The notes under the pieces are model-generated. The model saw only the letters and a list, made by a program, of their open reading frames with translations, was not told the origin of the DNA and made no database searches. From Dendrolimus kikuchii (Eukaryota; Arthropoda; Insecta; Lepidoptera; Lasiocampidae): 64,000 bases of DNA. Position numbers and translations under genes: made by a program. Each line of letters begins with the position of its first letter. Positions within the stretch are counted from its first letter, which is position 1. Positions 52,941 to 63,845 of the stretch are shown piece after piece. The stretch covers positions 4,157,001-4,221,000 of the forward strand of contig CM034409.1 of NCBI GenBank assembly GCA_019925095.2, read 5' to 3'.

Positions 52941-53250
52941 AAATCGAGCGAGATAATGGTCAAACTCGAACCTATATAGTGATAAAAAAAAGCATACGTT
53001 TAAGTATTTATTAAGATTCTCTCGCATCCGTTGGTCACACTAGTGATCTAATACGACCTATGCATCGGACCAAAGCCGAAGCGAGAATCTGTCTCGGACC
53101 GAAGTCGGAGTCAGACTGTCTCGTCACTTCATCCGCACGCTTTTACATAGTTATATTCGAGCGATGACAGAATGCGCAGACTATTGGGGTAAAGGATACA
53201 AAATACCCTCTTAGCGATCCAGGCAGACGTTGTTCTGCCTTGACAAAATA

Positions 53251-53617
53251 AAAACTTGAGAGGTGTCAAGGGACACCCGGATGGAACGAAGTTCCTTTCG
53301 ATTAATTAGTGAAGGAATTGTAATTTTTTTTTTTTTAAGTTATAATAATATTTTTTTTATTATTTATTATGTACAAAAAACCTGTATACACTCAACAAAA
53401 ATAATCGTCGCGACACCACACTGTTCAATGCGAAATAGAAAGACGAAACGAAAATAACTGGCTTGCTTTCTATGAGAGAGAGAGAGAGACAGACAGAGAA
53501 ACACGCGCACGCCGCACGGCTTACAACTATAGCAAAAAGTGTCGTTACAACTTTTGGTCTTAATTTTTTCCGTCTAGCCCCCTTTCGCAACGCGCGATAA
53601 GGAGCTTCGTTCCAAAA
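53251..53617 (-). mobile_element. Reverse copy of the GGAACGAAGTTCC repeat, expanded
   Basis: GAGGTGTCAAGGGACACCCG at left and CGCGCGATAAGGAGCTTCGT at right match 31794-32028. About 130 bases are extra around 53330-53460. Its flanks (GGCAGACGTTGT-CTGCC, AACCCGATT-CAGCACCA) match the uninterrupted sequence at 9530-9585. Confidence 0.65.
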
Positions 53618-53719
53618 ATCTAAAACCCGATTCCAGCACCACCTACCGGGTCTGATTGTGAATGTAAACCAAACTGGGACCCACTGAAACACGTAAAATT
53701 TCATCAAAATCCTAGAACC

Positions 53720-54252
53720 CGATTCCAGCGCCAAGCATTTTGTTTAGATTCACTTTTGTAAATACGCAATATCTTTTGAATGGAATGTCCGATTTGAATA
53801 ATTCATAATGTAATCAACGGATATTGAAACAGTCTTGAATACGAACTGATTTATTTGGATAAAGGATTAATACAAAGTTATGTAGAACATGGTCTGATTT
53901 TGATCGGCATTACTACCACTTTTAAAATATAAAAAAGTAGTTATAGTGATATAACTACAATAGTTGGAAATATGGTATCTGGAAGTTATTTGTAGATATT
54001 GATATGTTCTTTAATATTGTAGAACATTTTTTTGTTCTATCATCAATAGTTTCCGCAGCGCATGCGATGAAAGACATTTTATGGCTAATTTTTTACACCT
54101 TGAATTACATTATTGAAGTTTTAGTAGGAATCTTTAATTTTTTCTAGTAATAAATGTACATTATATTACTGAAGGATAATGTAGCATTTTAATGGTGAAA
54201 GAATTTTCGAAATCGGTTTAGTAGTTTTTGTGTTTATAATATTAGTATAGTA
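53720..54252 (-). mobile_element. Helitron-like element
   Basis: Shares CAATATCTTTTGAATGGAAT, TCCGCAGCGCATGC and TATAATATTAGTATAG with 10946-11702. Confidence 0.5.
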
Positions 54253-55900
54253 TAATAGATCAGTAATAACTCATTAACAACAGTACAATAATCTAACAAT
54301 ATTAAAGAAGATAGAAGACATGGTTTCATTGACATGAGTACAGTTCTTGAATGAGATATATCAGCAAGGATGAACCAGTATACAATAGGCTTGAGGCATA
54401 TTTATGCTAACAGTTACTAATAACAGATATTCACAGAGAACAGATAACATTTGTTATTTCTAGAACACAATAACTGTTCTCTCGATTACAGACACATAAC
54501 AAATCAAACTTAAACATTAGCTACCTAACCGTTCTGTTAATTATTATTTTTCTCTCGTCCTATCTAAGCAAATCATAATAAGCTGAATAGATATGCACCT
54601 ATTATTCATATCAGTGTCTCATTTATACTTCAAGGACTTATACGGGCTAGAACGAGACGCACCTAATATTTATGAGCTAACAGAATTAACAGAATGTAAA
54701 GCATTTAAGATGCGCACACATTACGGGACGCGTCTGGAAACAATGTGCACGCCCAGAATCGGACGCGGCTTTTGTGTTGCCAACTTTCCTTAGAGAAAAC
54801 ATGCTATGTGAACTCTTAATAAGCACTAGATTGGCAAGGATTTAGAAAAAGCGCTGAAAATAAAGTAATAAAACTAGATACTTTCTTAGTTTACTTTATT
54901 AATAACACTTGGTCTTTTGATGATAATATTGCAATACACTTCGGTATTTCAGTGCAGAGTTACAGAATTAAAAAAGCGTTAAATACAGTTGCTAAGTGCT
55001 GAAAAATGGCTTTGTGTGTACATAGAGATAAAAACCTAAGACTGAAAGCGCTAAGTTGACAACAGTAGGTATGCACCGCAAGCCGCGTAAAGGAAATTCG
55101 TTCCAATAACAAGTAAATAACAGTTAATCAATGCTGTTATTTTTATATAACAGTAAGTAGCTGTGCATAAGCCTAAGTTAATGCCTCCAATGAGGAACCC
55201 TAGGTGCTGGTAAGGTAACTCAGCTTACCTGGTTGTGAGAAACAAATAATATAATAAATGACCTAATTGAATTGATATAGATTATATGATTTTCTAAACA
55301 ACCCTAATGATTATTAAATAGTAGCAATTTCCAGGGATTAAGAATAGGTAACAATATTCTAGGTAGCAATACCCAAGGTAACACAGGAGTAACTGATATT
55401 TAAATTGATCTGTTATAACTCATCTCTAGTATACAATTTGACTGGCATAGAATATGGATTAGTGAGCCAAATTCTACACGTAACTACATCAGTTCGCAAA
55501 TGAACGCCGAAGCGTTCTAATCAACGCTTTCATGGTCCGGCGCCTCTCTGAATATGTCAATTAATATGGAATGCATCTTCAAGCGGAAACATGAGAGCAT
55601 CAATATAATATGCATACCATTAAAACCGTGATTAAACGATTATAAGGGCTACATTTTCTTCGATTTTTATTTCGACGTTTCGACCAATTTTCGGTAGCCG
55701 TGATCACCGAAAATAAAGATGCTAAGTGACAATGAATAACGTAATGGTAGATTGTTACACGAGAGGTGAAAGTGACCTATTTAGGCATATATGGTTTGGC
55801 GCACGAGCATAGCGAGGATGCTAATAGTTCGAGTGCCTAAATAGGCGTTTCATCCGATCTTAACACTCTGCTTTTTATTTCGAATATGATTATAATAATA
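54253..55900. other. Long AT-rich stretch, nothing recognised
   Basis: No exon-like, Ig-like or transposon protein signature on either strand. Near 55660-55720 a TTTATTTCGACGTTTCGACC block is similar to a dispersed repeat also hinted at near 50930-51000. Confidence 0.4.
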
Positions 55901-55976
55901 ATAATAATAATAATTTATTTATTTACTTCCCATAAAAAGAAAAATAAAATTTAAAGAGTAAACAAATTTGATAAAC

Positions 55977-56058
55977 TTACATACATACATAATTTCACGC
56001 CAGTTCCCTTGCGGGGTAGGTACGAACAACAGAGTGCCATTTAGGCTTATTCTTACAC
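55977..56058 (-). mobile_element. LINE-A 3'-terminal fragment
   Basis: Only the last 80 nt or so of the family plus the ATGT tail, on the minus strand. Confidence 0.75.
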
Positions 56059-56539
56059 AATTGATAAACTTAATTAAATGGGAAGGACAGGAGCCCAAAC
56101 TAGGTAAACTCCTGGCCCTCGCCTCCCATTAAGCACTATTTCTATAATAACCGCCACCAAAGAGCACTACAATGAAAGAAAAAATAATAATAATAATAAA
56201 AAAAACGAAAAAAATAATAATAGAGAGATGTGTGTGTACGCGGGTGCTTGCGTGCGTGTGTGGGTGAGTGTGTAATAATGGTTACAAGTGTGTTTGGGTG
56301 TAGGAATGTAGTAAAGTAAGTAAATAAAAACTGTTTAGTTAAACAAATACTACCTCTCTAATGTAATCAGACGTTAAATCCATATCTAAATCTGATGAAC
56401 TCATTTAACACGTCGTCACATATGAAACGTCAGGTAAAGTTCTTTTTCTATGGCACTCTACCAGCCAATATTTGAGACTGATGATAATAAAAATTTAGCT
56501 CAAATTTATATAAATTAAATAATAATTTAGTGAAAAGTA

Positions 56540-56790
56540 TTTTTTTTTTTATTTTTTATTTTTTTATTGCAGGCGTTCAGCAAACAGACAGACGGCCCAC
56601 TTGATGGATAGCGGTTACCATCGCCTATTGACATTTACAACACCAAAGGTGCTACAAATGCGCTGCTGCTCTCTTAAGGGAGACTGGAACCTGGTCACTA
56701 ATGCCGGAACACAACTCAAGGTTGTTCTGGCGACATACTTTAGACCAGGGGTGGTAGCCATCCAGTCGGGCAAATGCCCTACCACCTGGC
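56540..56790 (-). repeat. SINE-B, short form
   Basis: Third copy with element start TGCCAGGTGG. A long compound T-tract precedes TTGCAGGCG. Confidence 0.88.
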
Positions 56791-56804
56791 AAAATTTAAA
56801 ATGA

Positions 56805-57301
56805 TGTTACAAAATTGTTGTTATTTTTTATTATAATTTATGCCACTATTTAATAGTGGCTGTAAAAAGTCGCATGTATTATCTATGGTACGTAGTTTTT
56901 AAATTTTATTTGACAGCAGGGAAAATCGTTTACCAGGGACGAAAAGTACTGTTTTCATCCCTGTGATCAGGCAACTCCAAGCGTACTTTCAGGGCCATTA
57001 GCCAGGTGTTTCGGATTATGTCGACTACGATACGGGCACATTGCATTTGTGCAGTATAAAACGATGGCCTGATTGAGGGAGGGGACAGTCAAGCGACGAT
57101 TACGATACGGGCGTGACGTGAGCAACGAGAATCTAATAGTGACGGACTCTGCGCGTTTTATTGAATTAAGACCTTCTCCGTTACGTTTGGATTTGTTGTG
57201 TTCGGTTATATTTGTACCTGTGTTATACGTGTTTGTATAGTTCTAATAAACTCTGTAATAATTCCAACGGCATTTTAATTCAAGTCTCGCAACTCGTAAC
57301 A
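56805..57301 (+). mobile_element. Solo LTR, left edge uncertain
   Basis: GTATAAAACGATGGCCTGAT, AATAGTGACGGACTCTGCGC and ACTCGTAACA match the 46 kb LTR. The left boundary is placed at a TGTTAC but no matching duplication was found. A short-form SINE-B ends 15 nt to the left. Confidence 0.7.
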
Positions 57302-58017
57302 GTATTGTAAAATTTTATTTCTGTTAATTGTATCTTTTAAAACACTATAAAGCCTATTCATTCATTCATAAATTCAGTGTTAGGTCTTATGCCACGTATA
57401 GTTACTAACATATATCTTGAGCCGTCGGCGGAATAATAGGAGAGATCGCGTTGCCTATTGAGCGTAGCCAATGTGATACGATTTATCCACATACTAGCTA
57501 GCCTCTGACCACTTCGCTGGGCGTCATTAAAAAATACACTTGCACGCACGCACGCATATCAAGATTTAATCAAGCTTTGTAATTGGACCTACTTATGCAA
57601 AACAGAACCAATCCACAAACATGCCAAAATTGGGTTAAGGATGCAGAAGACTTTCAAAATGCACCTTCTATCTACTCAATAAAAATCATAACGAGAAAAT
57701 ATAATATACAATATTCTAAATGTTTTTTCCAAAATATAGACATATTTTTTTTGTACGCAAAATTTTAACAAAAACGGCTTTTTCTCAAAACTGTCAGTAT
57801 GTGGGTTGGTTCCATTTTGCATAAGTAGGGCTTTATAATATTATTGGTATTAGTATAGATGAATAACATTACGTTTTTGTGTCTTTACTCAAAGGTGATA
57901 AAACCTCATACTTCGAAAAAAAAACAAAGTTGACTTATACGTAGGCCAAGGTTAAAGCTCATACATCGTTCTGAGAACTATACATTGGTTAATTTATCGC
58001 TTCATAACACTGTTACA

Positions 58018-58193
58018 CGCTCGTCTGTTCTTAAGGCTCCTGACATAACCTTCTGCTAGTACACGATAAATTGACAAGAGTTATGAATGTCAAAGAAGCA
58101 AGTGAGGTGTGTAAGAATAAGCTTGAATGGCACTCTGTTGATCGTGCCTACCCCGCAAGGGAACTGGCGTGAAGTTATGTAATGTATGTATGT
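58018..58193. mobile_element. LINE-A insertion with inverted 5' part (twin-priming type)
   Basis: 58018-58072 is the family on the minus strand. 58072-58193 continues with the next 3' segment on the plus strand and ends in an ATGT tail. The pair is bracketed by 14-bp duplications (ATAACA-C/T-TGTTACA at 58004-58017 and 58194-58207, one mismatch). So this is one insertion event, not two. Confidence 0.85.
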
Positions 58194-58299
58194 ATAACAT
58201 TGTTACAGCCTTACGTACTCTACGTAGGTGTAAAAATCTGTCAATATTGAAAAAGAGATAAAGTATGATTCCTGAATATTATAAAAATAGGGAATGATT

Positions 58300-58437
58300 C
58301 AGAAAAAAATCTCTGCGCGGGGGGTTGAACTTGTGACCATTGCATTACGAGTCCGGGCACTTACCACTACGCCAACGGCAGCTTTGGCAAAATGGTAACA
58401 TAAATAGTATTTATGTTGCCAGAGCCGCGTTCAAAAA
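58300..58437 (-). repeat. tRNA-derived SINE fragment
   Basis: The minus strand reads GCTGCCGTTGGCGTAGTGGT (A-box) and CACAAGTTCAACCC (B-box), like a tRNA 5' module, followed by a short non-tRNA body. Confidence 0.6.
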
Positions 58438-58619
58438 TTCTTTTTTATAAACACTTGACCATCAGGAGTTCGGCCATCTAGAGTTTCCACTTCAAGTACC
58501 TTCATTTCATCAATGCCAAGCCCTGCATATGCTATAAATTTGGTCAAAATCAGTGATGACGAATAGGTGCCGTCTCCTCGTCAGTTGATTATATATTTTC
58601 TGTCCGCTATTATGTTTAG

Positions 58620-58994
58620 CGTTCGTAATACCGAAGTAAGAAAGAGAGTTGGTCTGAAAGAGAGTGTCGGGGTGAAGGTAAGGAAAGGAATGCTCCGGTG
58701 GTTCGGGCATGTGGAAAGAATGCATGATGAAAGAATGACTAAACAGATATACAATGCAAAAGTGGATGGATGCAGAAGTCGTGAAAGGCCACGACACACC
58801 TTCCATGATCAAATTGATCGTGTACTAGCAGAAGGTGATGTCAGGAGCCTTAAGAACAGACGAGCGTGCATGACAAGAGTTATGAATGTCAAAGAAGCAA
58901 GTGAGGTGTGTAAGAATAAGCCTAAATGGCGCTCTGTTGTTCGTGCCTACCCCGCAAGGGAACTGGCGTGAAGTTATGTATGTATGTATCTATG
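58620..58994 (+). mobile_element. LINE-A 3' copy with 12-bp target-site duplication
   Basis: Open from [20 protein letters not shown] to the stop after YPARELA, then the ATGT tail. TATTATGTTTAG at 58608-58619 recurs at 58995-59006. Confidence 0.92.
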
Positions 58995-59006
58995 TATTAT
59001 GTTTAG

Positions 59007-59885
59007 GTCGATTTTGATTCTTTAAATTATTTTATATTCTTCAATTTTGTTTTCGATTCTTTGAACTGTTTTCTATTTGTTAAATTGTTTCAATATCTTG
59101 AAATAACGTGAAGTCGCGTCCAGGTAGATAATTAAGGATAGCAAACGTTGCGGGCCAATCAAACGCCCTGATTGCAATTTGCGGTCGACTTGGCAGAATT
59201 GCACACACGTTGGGCCAATATTACATGTGAAGAAATGACATGATGATTTGTGGTGTGCCAGAGGTCTATTTCACAATAGAGGAGTATGGAAAGAAAAATA
59301 TGTATTTTTTTAAAGTTAAACAGTATTATTAGAATGGAGAAAGAATACAGAATCCCTCTGTCCAGGCAACCTGTCGTAAAGACAACAAAACAACAGACAC
59401 TGGAGACGCAATCAGGAAATCTCCGCGGGTAGGTTATGTGCTCAATGTATGGCCATTCCTTATTCCCCAATTAAGAACTCGTGCTCGGAGAATATAGAAC
59501 CTTGCACTTACCTCGCAGTCAGCCATCAGCCCACGACAGCGCTGGTTCAGGGTTCTGCCGTTGCTTTCTCACGGGGCGATAAAGGTGGCAAAGTCCTTCT
59601 ACACGAGCCCCGGGGCGCAAGGGACGCAGATACACTGATCACTTAAGCTTATTTATGGTTGAGGCCACTGTCCTAGTAATTAACTACTTGACGCGGAAAT
59701 CTTCAATAGCTAATATTTGTATTTATGCGGGTGAGATACTACTTTGTGTGCGTCGCGGTAGCGTGGCGTTTGGCAACGTACTGAGCTCACGCGCAGCGCG
59801 AACGGCGGCAACATACGGGAGTTGCACGACGCTATAAACCCAAGACACAATTGGTAATTGGGAGATAAGTGGCGCCAACAGACAC
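59007..59885. other. Unassigned, locally GC-rich
   Basis: Between a LINE-A copy and a truncated SINE-B. CG dinucleotides are frequent at about 59540-59840 compared with the flanks. No protein recognised. Confidence 0.4.
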
Positions 59886-60117
59886 AGTAGGGTAATTGCC
59901 CGTCTGGATGGCTGACCACTGGTCTACAGTATACCGCACTTACAACCTCGTGCTGTGTTCCGGTATTAGTGGCCATGCTCCAGTCCCCTTTTAGAGAGCA
60001 GCAGCGCATTTGTAATGCCATTGGTGTTCAAATGTCCATAGGCGATGGTAACCGCTTTCCATCAGCGGTGACGTGTCCCTGTCAGCTGATCTCATGCTAT
60101 TAAAAAAGAAAAAAATC
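59886..60117 (+). repeat. SINE-B, 5'-truncated
   Basis: From TAGGGTAATTGCCCGTCTGG to TGCTATTAAAAAAGAAAAAA. Confidence 0.75.
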
Positions 60118-60249
60118 ACCGACTTCAAAAGTAACTTAAAATCAAAAAATAAAAATATTTTGTTTAAGATCTTCAAGTAAAACATAAAATCCATCGCAAA
60201 AAAAAACAGCGCTGGTCTTAATTGGCCAGCTTGCTGAGACTGAGTCCAA

Positions 60250-60572
60250 TTTTTTTTTTATTTTATTTTATTGCAGGAGTTTAGCAGACAGGCAGACGGC
60301 CCACTTAATGGAAAGCGGTTACCATCGCCTATGGACATTTGCAACACCATAGGTGCTACAAATGCGCTGCTGCTCTCTTAAGGGTCACTGGAACCTGGTC
60401 ACTAATGCCGGAACACAACTCAAGGTTGTTATGGCGACATGCTTTAGACCAGGGGTGGTAGCCATCCAGTCGGGCAAATGCCCTACCACCTGGCTGTGGG
60501 TTGTTTAGTCGCCTCTTACGACAGGCCGCCCGGCTGCAGGAAATTGTATTCTTTCTCCGTTCCTGCACGGAT
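60250..60572 (-). repeat. SINE-B, full length
   Basis: Well-preserved copy. T-tract/TTGCAGGAGTTTAGCAG at the tail side and GCACGGAT at the head. Confidence 0.9.
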
Positions 60573-60623
60573 ATATATTTTAGGACTCTGTTTCTTTTGT
60601 TTTAGTATATAATAAACCTAAAC

Positions 60624-60797
60624 AAAAAACGAATGGCTACGGACAAGTGGAAAAACGAATGACAACAAAATTTTTACTTGAAATTTTACGAGCAGATTGT
60701 TAATGTACTTGTCCAATTTGTAAACCTGCCCGTAAAACTTCAAGTTAAAATTTTGTTGCGATTCGTTTTTCCACTTGTCCGTTGCCATTCGTTTTTC
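60624..60797. repeat. Hairpin repeat with about 70-bp arms
   Basis: ACGAATGGCTACGGACAAGT and its complement ACTTGTCCGTTGCCATTCGT bound a short loop. The right arm and the TGCCCGTAAAACTT segment recur at 35205-35310. Confidence 0.75.
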
Positions 60798-61212
60798 TAC
60801 TAGACCGTTGAAGTTTCACTTCTACTATGTGTCCCAGCACACATTTAGATTTTTCTCAAGTTTACTGCAATTTATGATTTGGTTAGGTTAGGTACATTTT
60901 AATTAATGCATTTTTTATTTAAACATATTTTATTTTATCAAACAAAAAAACTGAATTCGATCCGGAACCAAAAGACGCATCCATAGTCTATTCTAAAATT
61001 ATGCCGCCTCTCACCACGTCTAGTCTAAATTTATGCCGCCCTCCACGCGGCCGTAACGCTTTTTCGTGACAGAAAAATCCTAAGAACCCCCGTCTATATA
61101 GAAGATTCACTTAAAACATAATACATGTTTTGTCACGTATAAAATATTTCTTTCTTTCATACAAGCACACATTCGTATTTTAAATAAATTAATATTTGCG
61201 TAATACGAATTT

Positions 61213-61575
61213 ACGAGTAAGAAAGAGAGTTGGTCTGAAAGAGAGTGTCGGGGTGAAGGTAAGGAAAGGAATGCTCCGGTGGTTCGGGCATGTGGAAAGA
61301 ATGCATGATGTAAGAATGACTAAACAGATATACAATGCAAAAGTGGATGGATGCAGAAGTCGTGGAAGGCCACGACACACCTTCCATGATCAAATTGATC
61401 GTGTACTAGCAGAAGGTGATGTCAGGAGCCTTAAGAATAGACGAGCTTGCATGACAAGAGTTATGAATGTCAAAGAGGCAAGTGAGGTGTGTAAGAATAA
61501 GCCAAAATGGCACTCTGTTGTTCGTGCCTACCCCGCAAGGGAACTGGCGTGAAGTTATGTATGTATGTATGTATG

Positions 61576-61603
<28 letters not shown>
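61213..61603 (+). mobile_element. LINE-A 3' copy with perfect 12-bp duplication and long ATGT tail
   Basis: Open reading frame over the RT C-terminus to its stop, followed by about 12 ATGT units. TAATACGAATTT at 61201-61212 recurs exactly at 61604-61615. Confidence 0.93.
61555..61603 (+). repeat. (ATGT)n tail of a LINE-A copy
   Basis: About 12 uninterrupted ATGT units. Other copies of the family have only two to four. Confidence 0.9.
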
Positions 61604-61606
<3 letters not shown>

Positions 61607-62269
61607 TACGAATTTGACTTAAGTAAATTCTGTCAATTCTCTTCAAAAATGTGGCAATGCACTAACGAGATATGCAATTCCATTCAGGTAGCTCCTCAAC
61701 AAAATCTGGTAGTGTATATTTGATCAACAAATCATAAAATCAGTACAAAGCGTAAAGGACACTCCACACTGCCCCCGTGGTTCGCACTCAATTCAGTCTG
61801 TAGAGATAAATAATGGTAATAAATAATCTGCCCCTGACATCGGCTGTGTGGAGTGGGCTTTATTTTGCGTCACCGATTGTTTGGGGCGCATATTACACCG
61901 CAGCGAGCATCCAAAATAAATGTTGTGACCGTACAAATATTATATTTATAGGACTCAGTATTCATTATGACATCACGCTCTCACAGAATATCGGCGTGAA
62001 ATGATTAGCTTTGAGCTAAACGTATTTCATACGATGAGTGAGACACCTGATGGCGTAATTTCTTTTTCTCCTATCCCATCTCTATTTCACCTTTCTTCAT
62101 TATCAGCATTCTAGTGTTAAATCTCGGTTGGGCCCAAGGTTCGCTTTCCTACTTTTTCTAATCCATTTCGCGCGGTCTTCATCATACCCCGTTTTGAGAC
62201 TATTGATACGCATGTCATCTTTTACAATATCAAGCCAATATTTCATCTTTCCTATCCCATCCTAAAGGT

Positions 62270-62378
62270 TGGTAACGCGTTGGCTTCGCTCCTGGTGTTG
62301 CAAACGTTTATAGACGACGGTAACCGCTTTCCACTAGATGGGCCGTCTGCCTGTTAGCCAGCTTCACAATAAAAAATT
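62270..62378 (+). repeat. SINE-B-like 3' fragment
   Basis: GTTGCAAACGTTTATAGACG, ACCGCTTTCCACTAGATGGG and CACAATAAAAAAT. It follows a pyrimidine-rich block like that at 2720-3090. Confidence 0.6.
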
Positions 62379-62479
62379 ACATAAAAAGAAACATACACGT
62401 CCCTTTGTATGTCAGTCATTTTTGGTCTACCTAGTGGATCTATATGAAAAAAAATTAGTCGGAATATATTATAAGCAAT

Positions 62480-62680
62480 GATAGTTTTGTGGATTAAGCA
62501 CCCACACCTTGAATTTAAATGGTGCAGGTCCGAATCCTGATGTGAATGCATGCACCACTTAAGCACTTCAGTTTCTCCCGAAACCCACAATCTTCTAGAT
62601 AAGCCTACTTCATTTTAGACCATGTCTCCGTACGAAATCACGCGAGATAATGGTCAAACGCGAACTTATACTGTATTTAA
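62480..62680 (+). repeat. Possible SINE with B-box-like motif
   Basis: GGTCCGAATCCTG resembles a pol III B-box. The end GCGAGATAATGGTCAAACGCGAACTTA is also found near 52945-52975. Confidence 0.45.
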
Positions 62681-62854
62681 AAAAATAACTGACACAGTTT
62701 ACCGTTCTAATGTATATGTTAGAATTACCACACACTGACAGTGAAGGAAAATAAAACTTGCACATCCAATAACTAATGTACTAAACCTTTTTTTTTATTA
62801 CGCAGGGGGAATGTTTTGGACACCATTCTCGGGTCCTTCGGGGAAGGGCCAAAA

Positions 62855-63171
62855 TTTTTATTTTTTTTATTGCAGGAGATCAGCAGACAGGCAGGCGGCC
62901 CACTTGATGGAAAGCGGTTACCATAGCCTATGGACATTTGCAACACCAAAGTTGCTACAAATGCGCTGCTGCTCTCTTAAGGGAGACTGGAACCTGGTCA
63001 CTAATGCCGGAACACAACTCAAGGTTGTTATGGCGACATACTTTAGACCAGGGGTGGTAGCCATTCAGTCCGGCAAATACCCTACCACCTGGCTGTGGGT
63101 TGTTAAGTCGCCTCTTACAACAGGTCGCCCGGCAGCAGGAAACAGTATTCTTTCTCCGTTCCTGCACGGAT
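62855..63171 (-). repeat. SINE-B, full length
   Basis: Well-preserved copy immediately left of a GC-rich block. Confidence 0.9.
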
Positions 63172-63174
63172 AAA

Positions 63175-63845
63175 AATGCAAAATGCAGGCATAAGGCCCG
63201 TATTGAGGGTGTGTGGGTCTCAGCGACCGGTTCTCAACGCTCGCTTCTAAAACGAAGCCGTCGCAATAAACGGCCGCCGGACTACCCACTAAACCTACCT
63301 GCGCCCCATTTATACCGCTAATGTATCACACCTGCTAAGACGGTTTAAGTGTGGTGGGTCCGTTCCCTTAATATAGGTATATCCAGTATGCGGCGCGGGT
63401 GGGACCCCTAGGGGTATAGGGGTTCTCACTCACCCGCACATGCCGTCGAGATGAGAGCGCGAGTGTTCTGCGTGCGCTCATCTCTCTTCCCGTGGGGCGC
63501 GTTACAGGCCGCCCCACGCACGAAAGAGACCTAGTAGTAGCCGGGGGACACGTCCCCTGGCATAGGAAGAGGCCCAGTGAGGGGGGCCCACGCCTGCCAG
63601 GGCACGCGGAATTGGGAAGCCCGTATTCACGTAGCCCTGTCATAAGGCGGAGGACGAAACACCCAGGGGTTTTAGTGGGTATCCGTAACTGGGGCGTGGC
63701 AATAGCGTGGCACTGGTTCTGACCGGGCACGCTAGTGCCACCCCCGATCTGGCGAATCCCACAGACTCACACAGGTCGCGAACATCCCCCAGGCTTCTGT
63801 GCCTGTCGCGGTTTAGTCCTCAAACGGATTTCCCCTGGCCAAAAA
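63175..63845 (+). mobile_element. GC-rich block, probable non-LTR retrotransposon 3' end
   Basis: The most GC-rich stretch of the window, ending in a short A-run (GGCCAAAAAAAAAG). Several short hairpins (GGTGGGACCCCTAGGGGTAT, GGGGGACACGTCCCC). No convincing protein on either strand. R1-clade LINE 3' ends in Lepidoptera look like this, but that is inference. Confidence 0.4.

Noticed and set aside
57358..57549. 63-codon minus-strand frame
   Set aside because: No known motif; it sits between an LTR and AT-rich sequence; possible retroelement scrap but not supportable.
59510..59530. Minus-strand start exon ATGGCTGACTGCGAG|GTAAGT for the Dscam-like gene
   Set aside because: Only five codons, no signal peptide, and Ig1-Ig4 would have to lie between it and 51.7 kb, where none was found.
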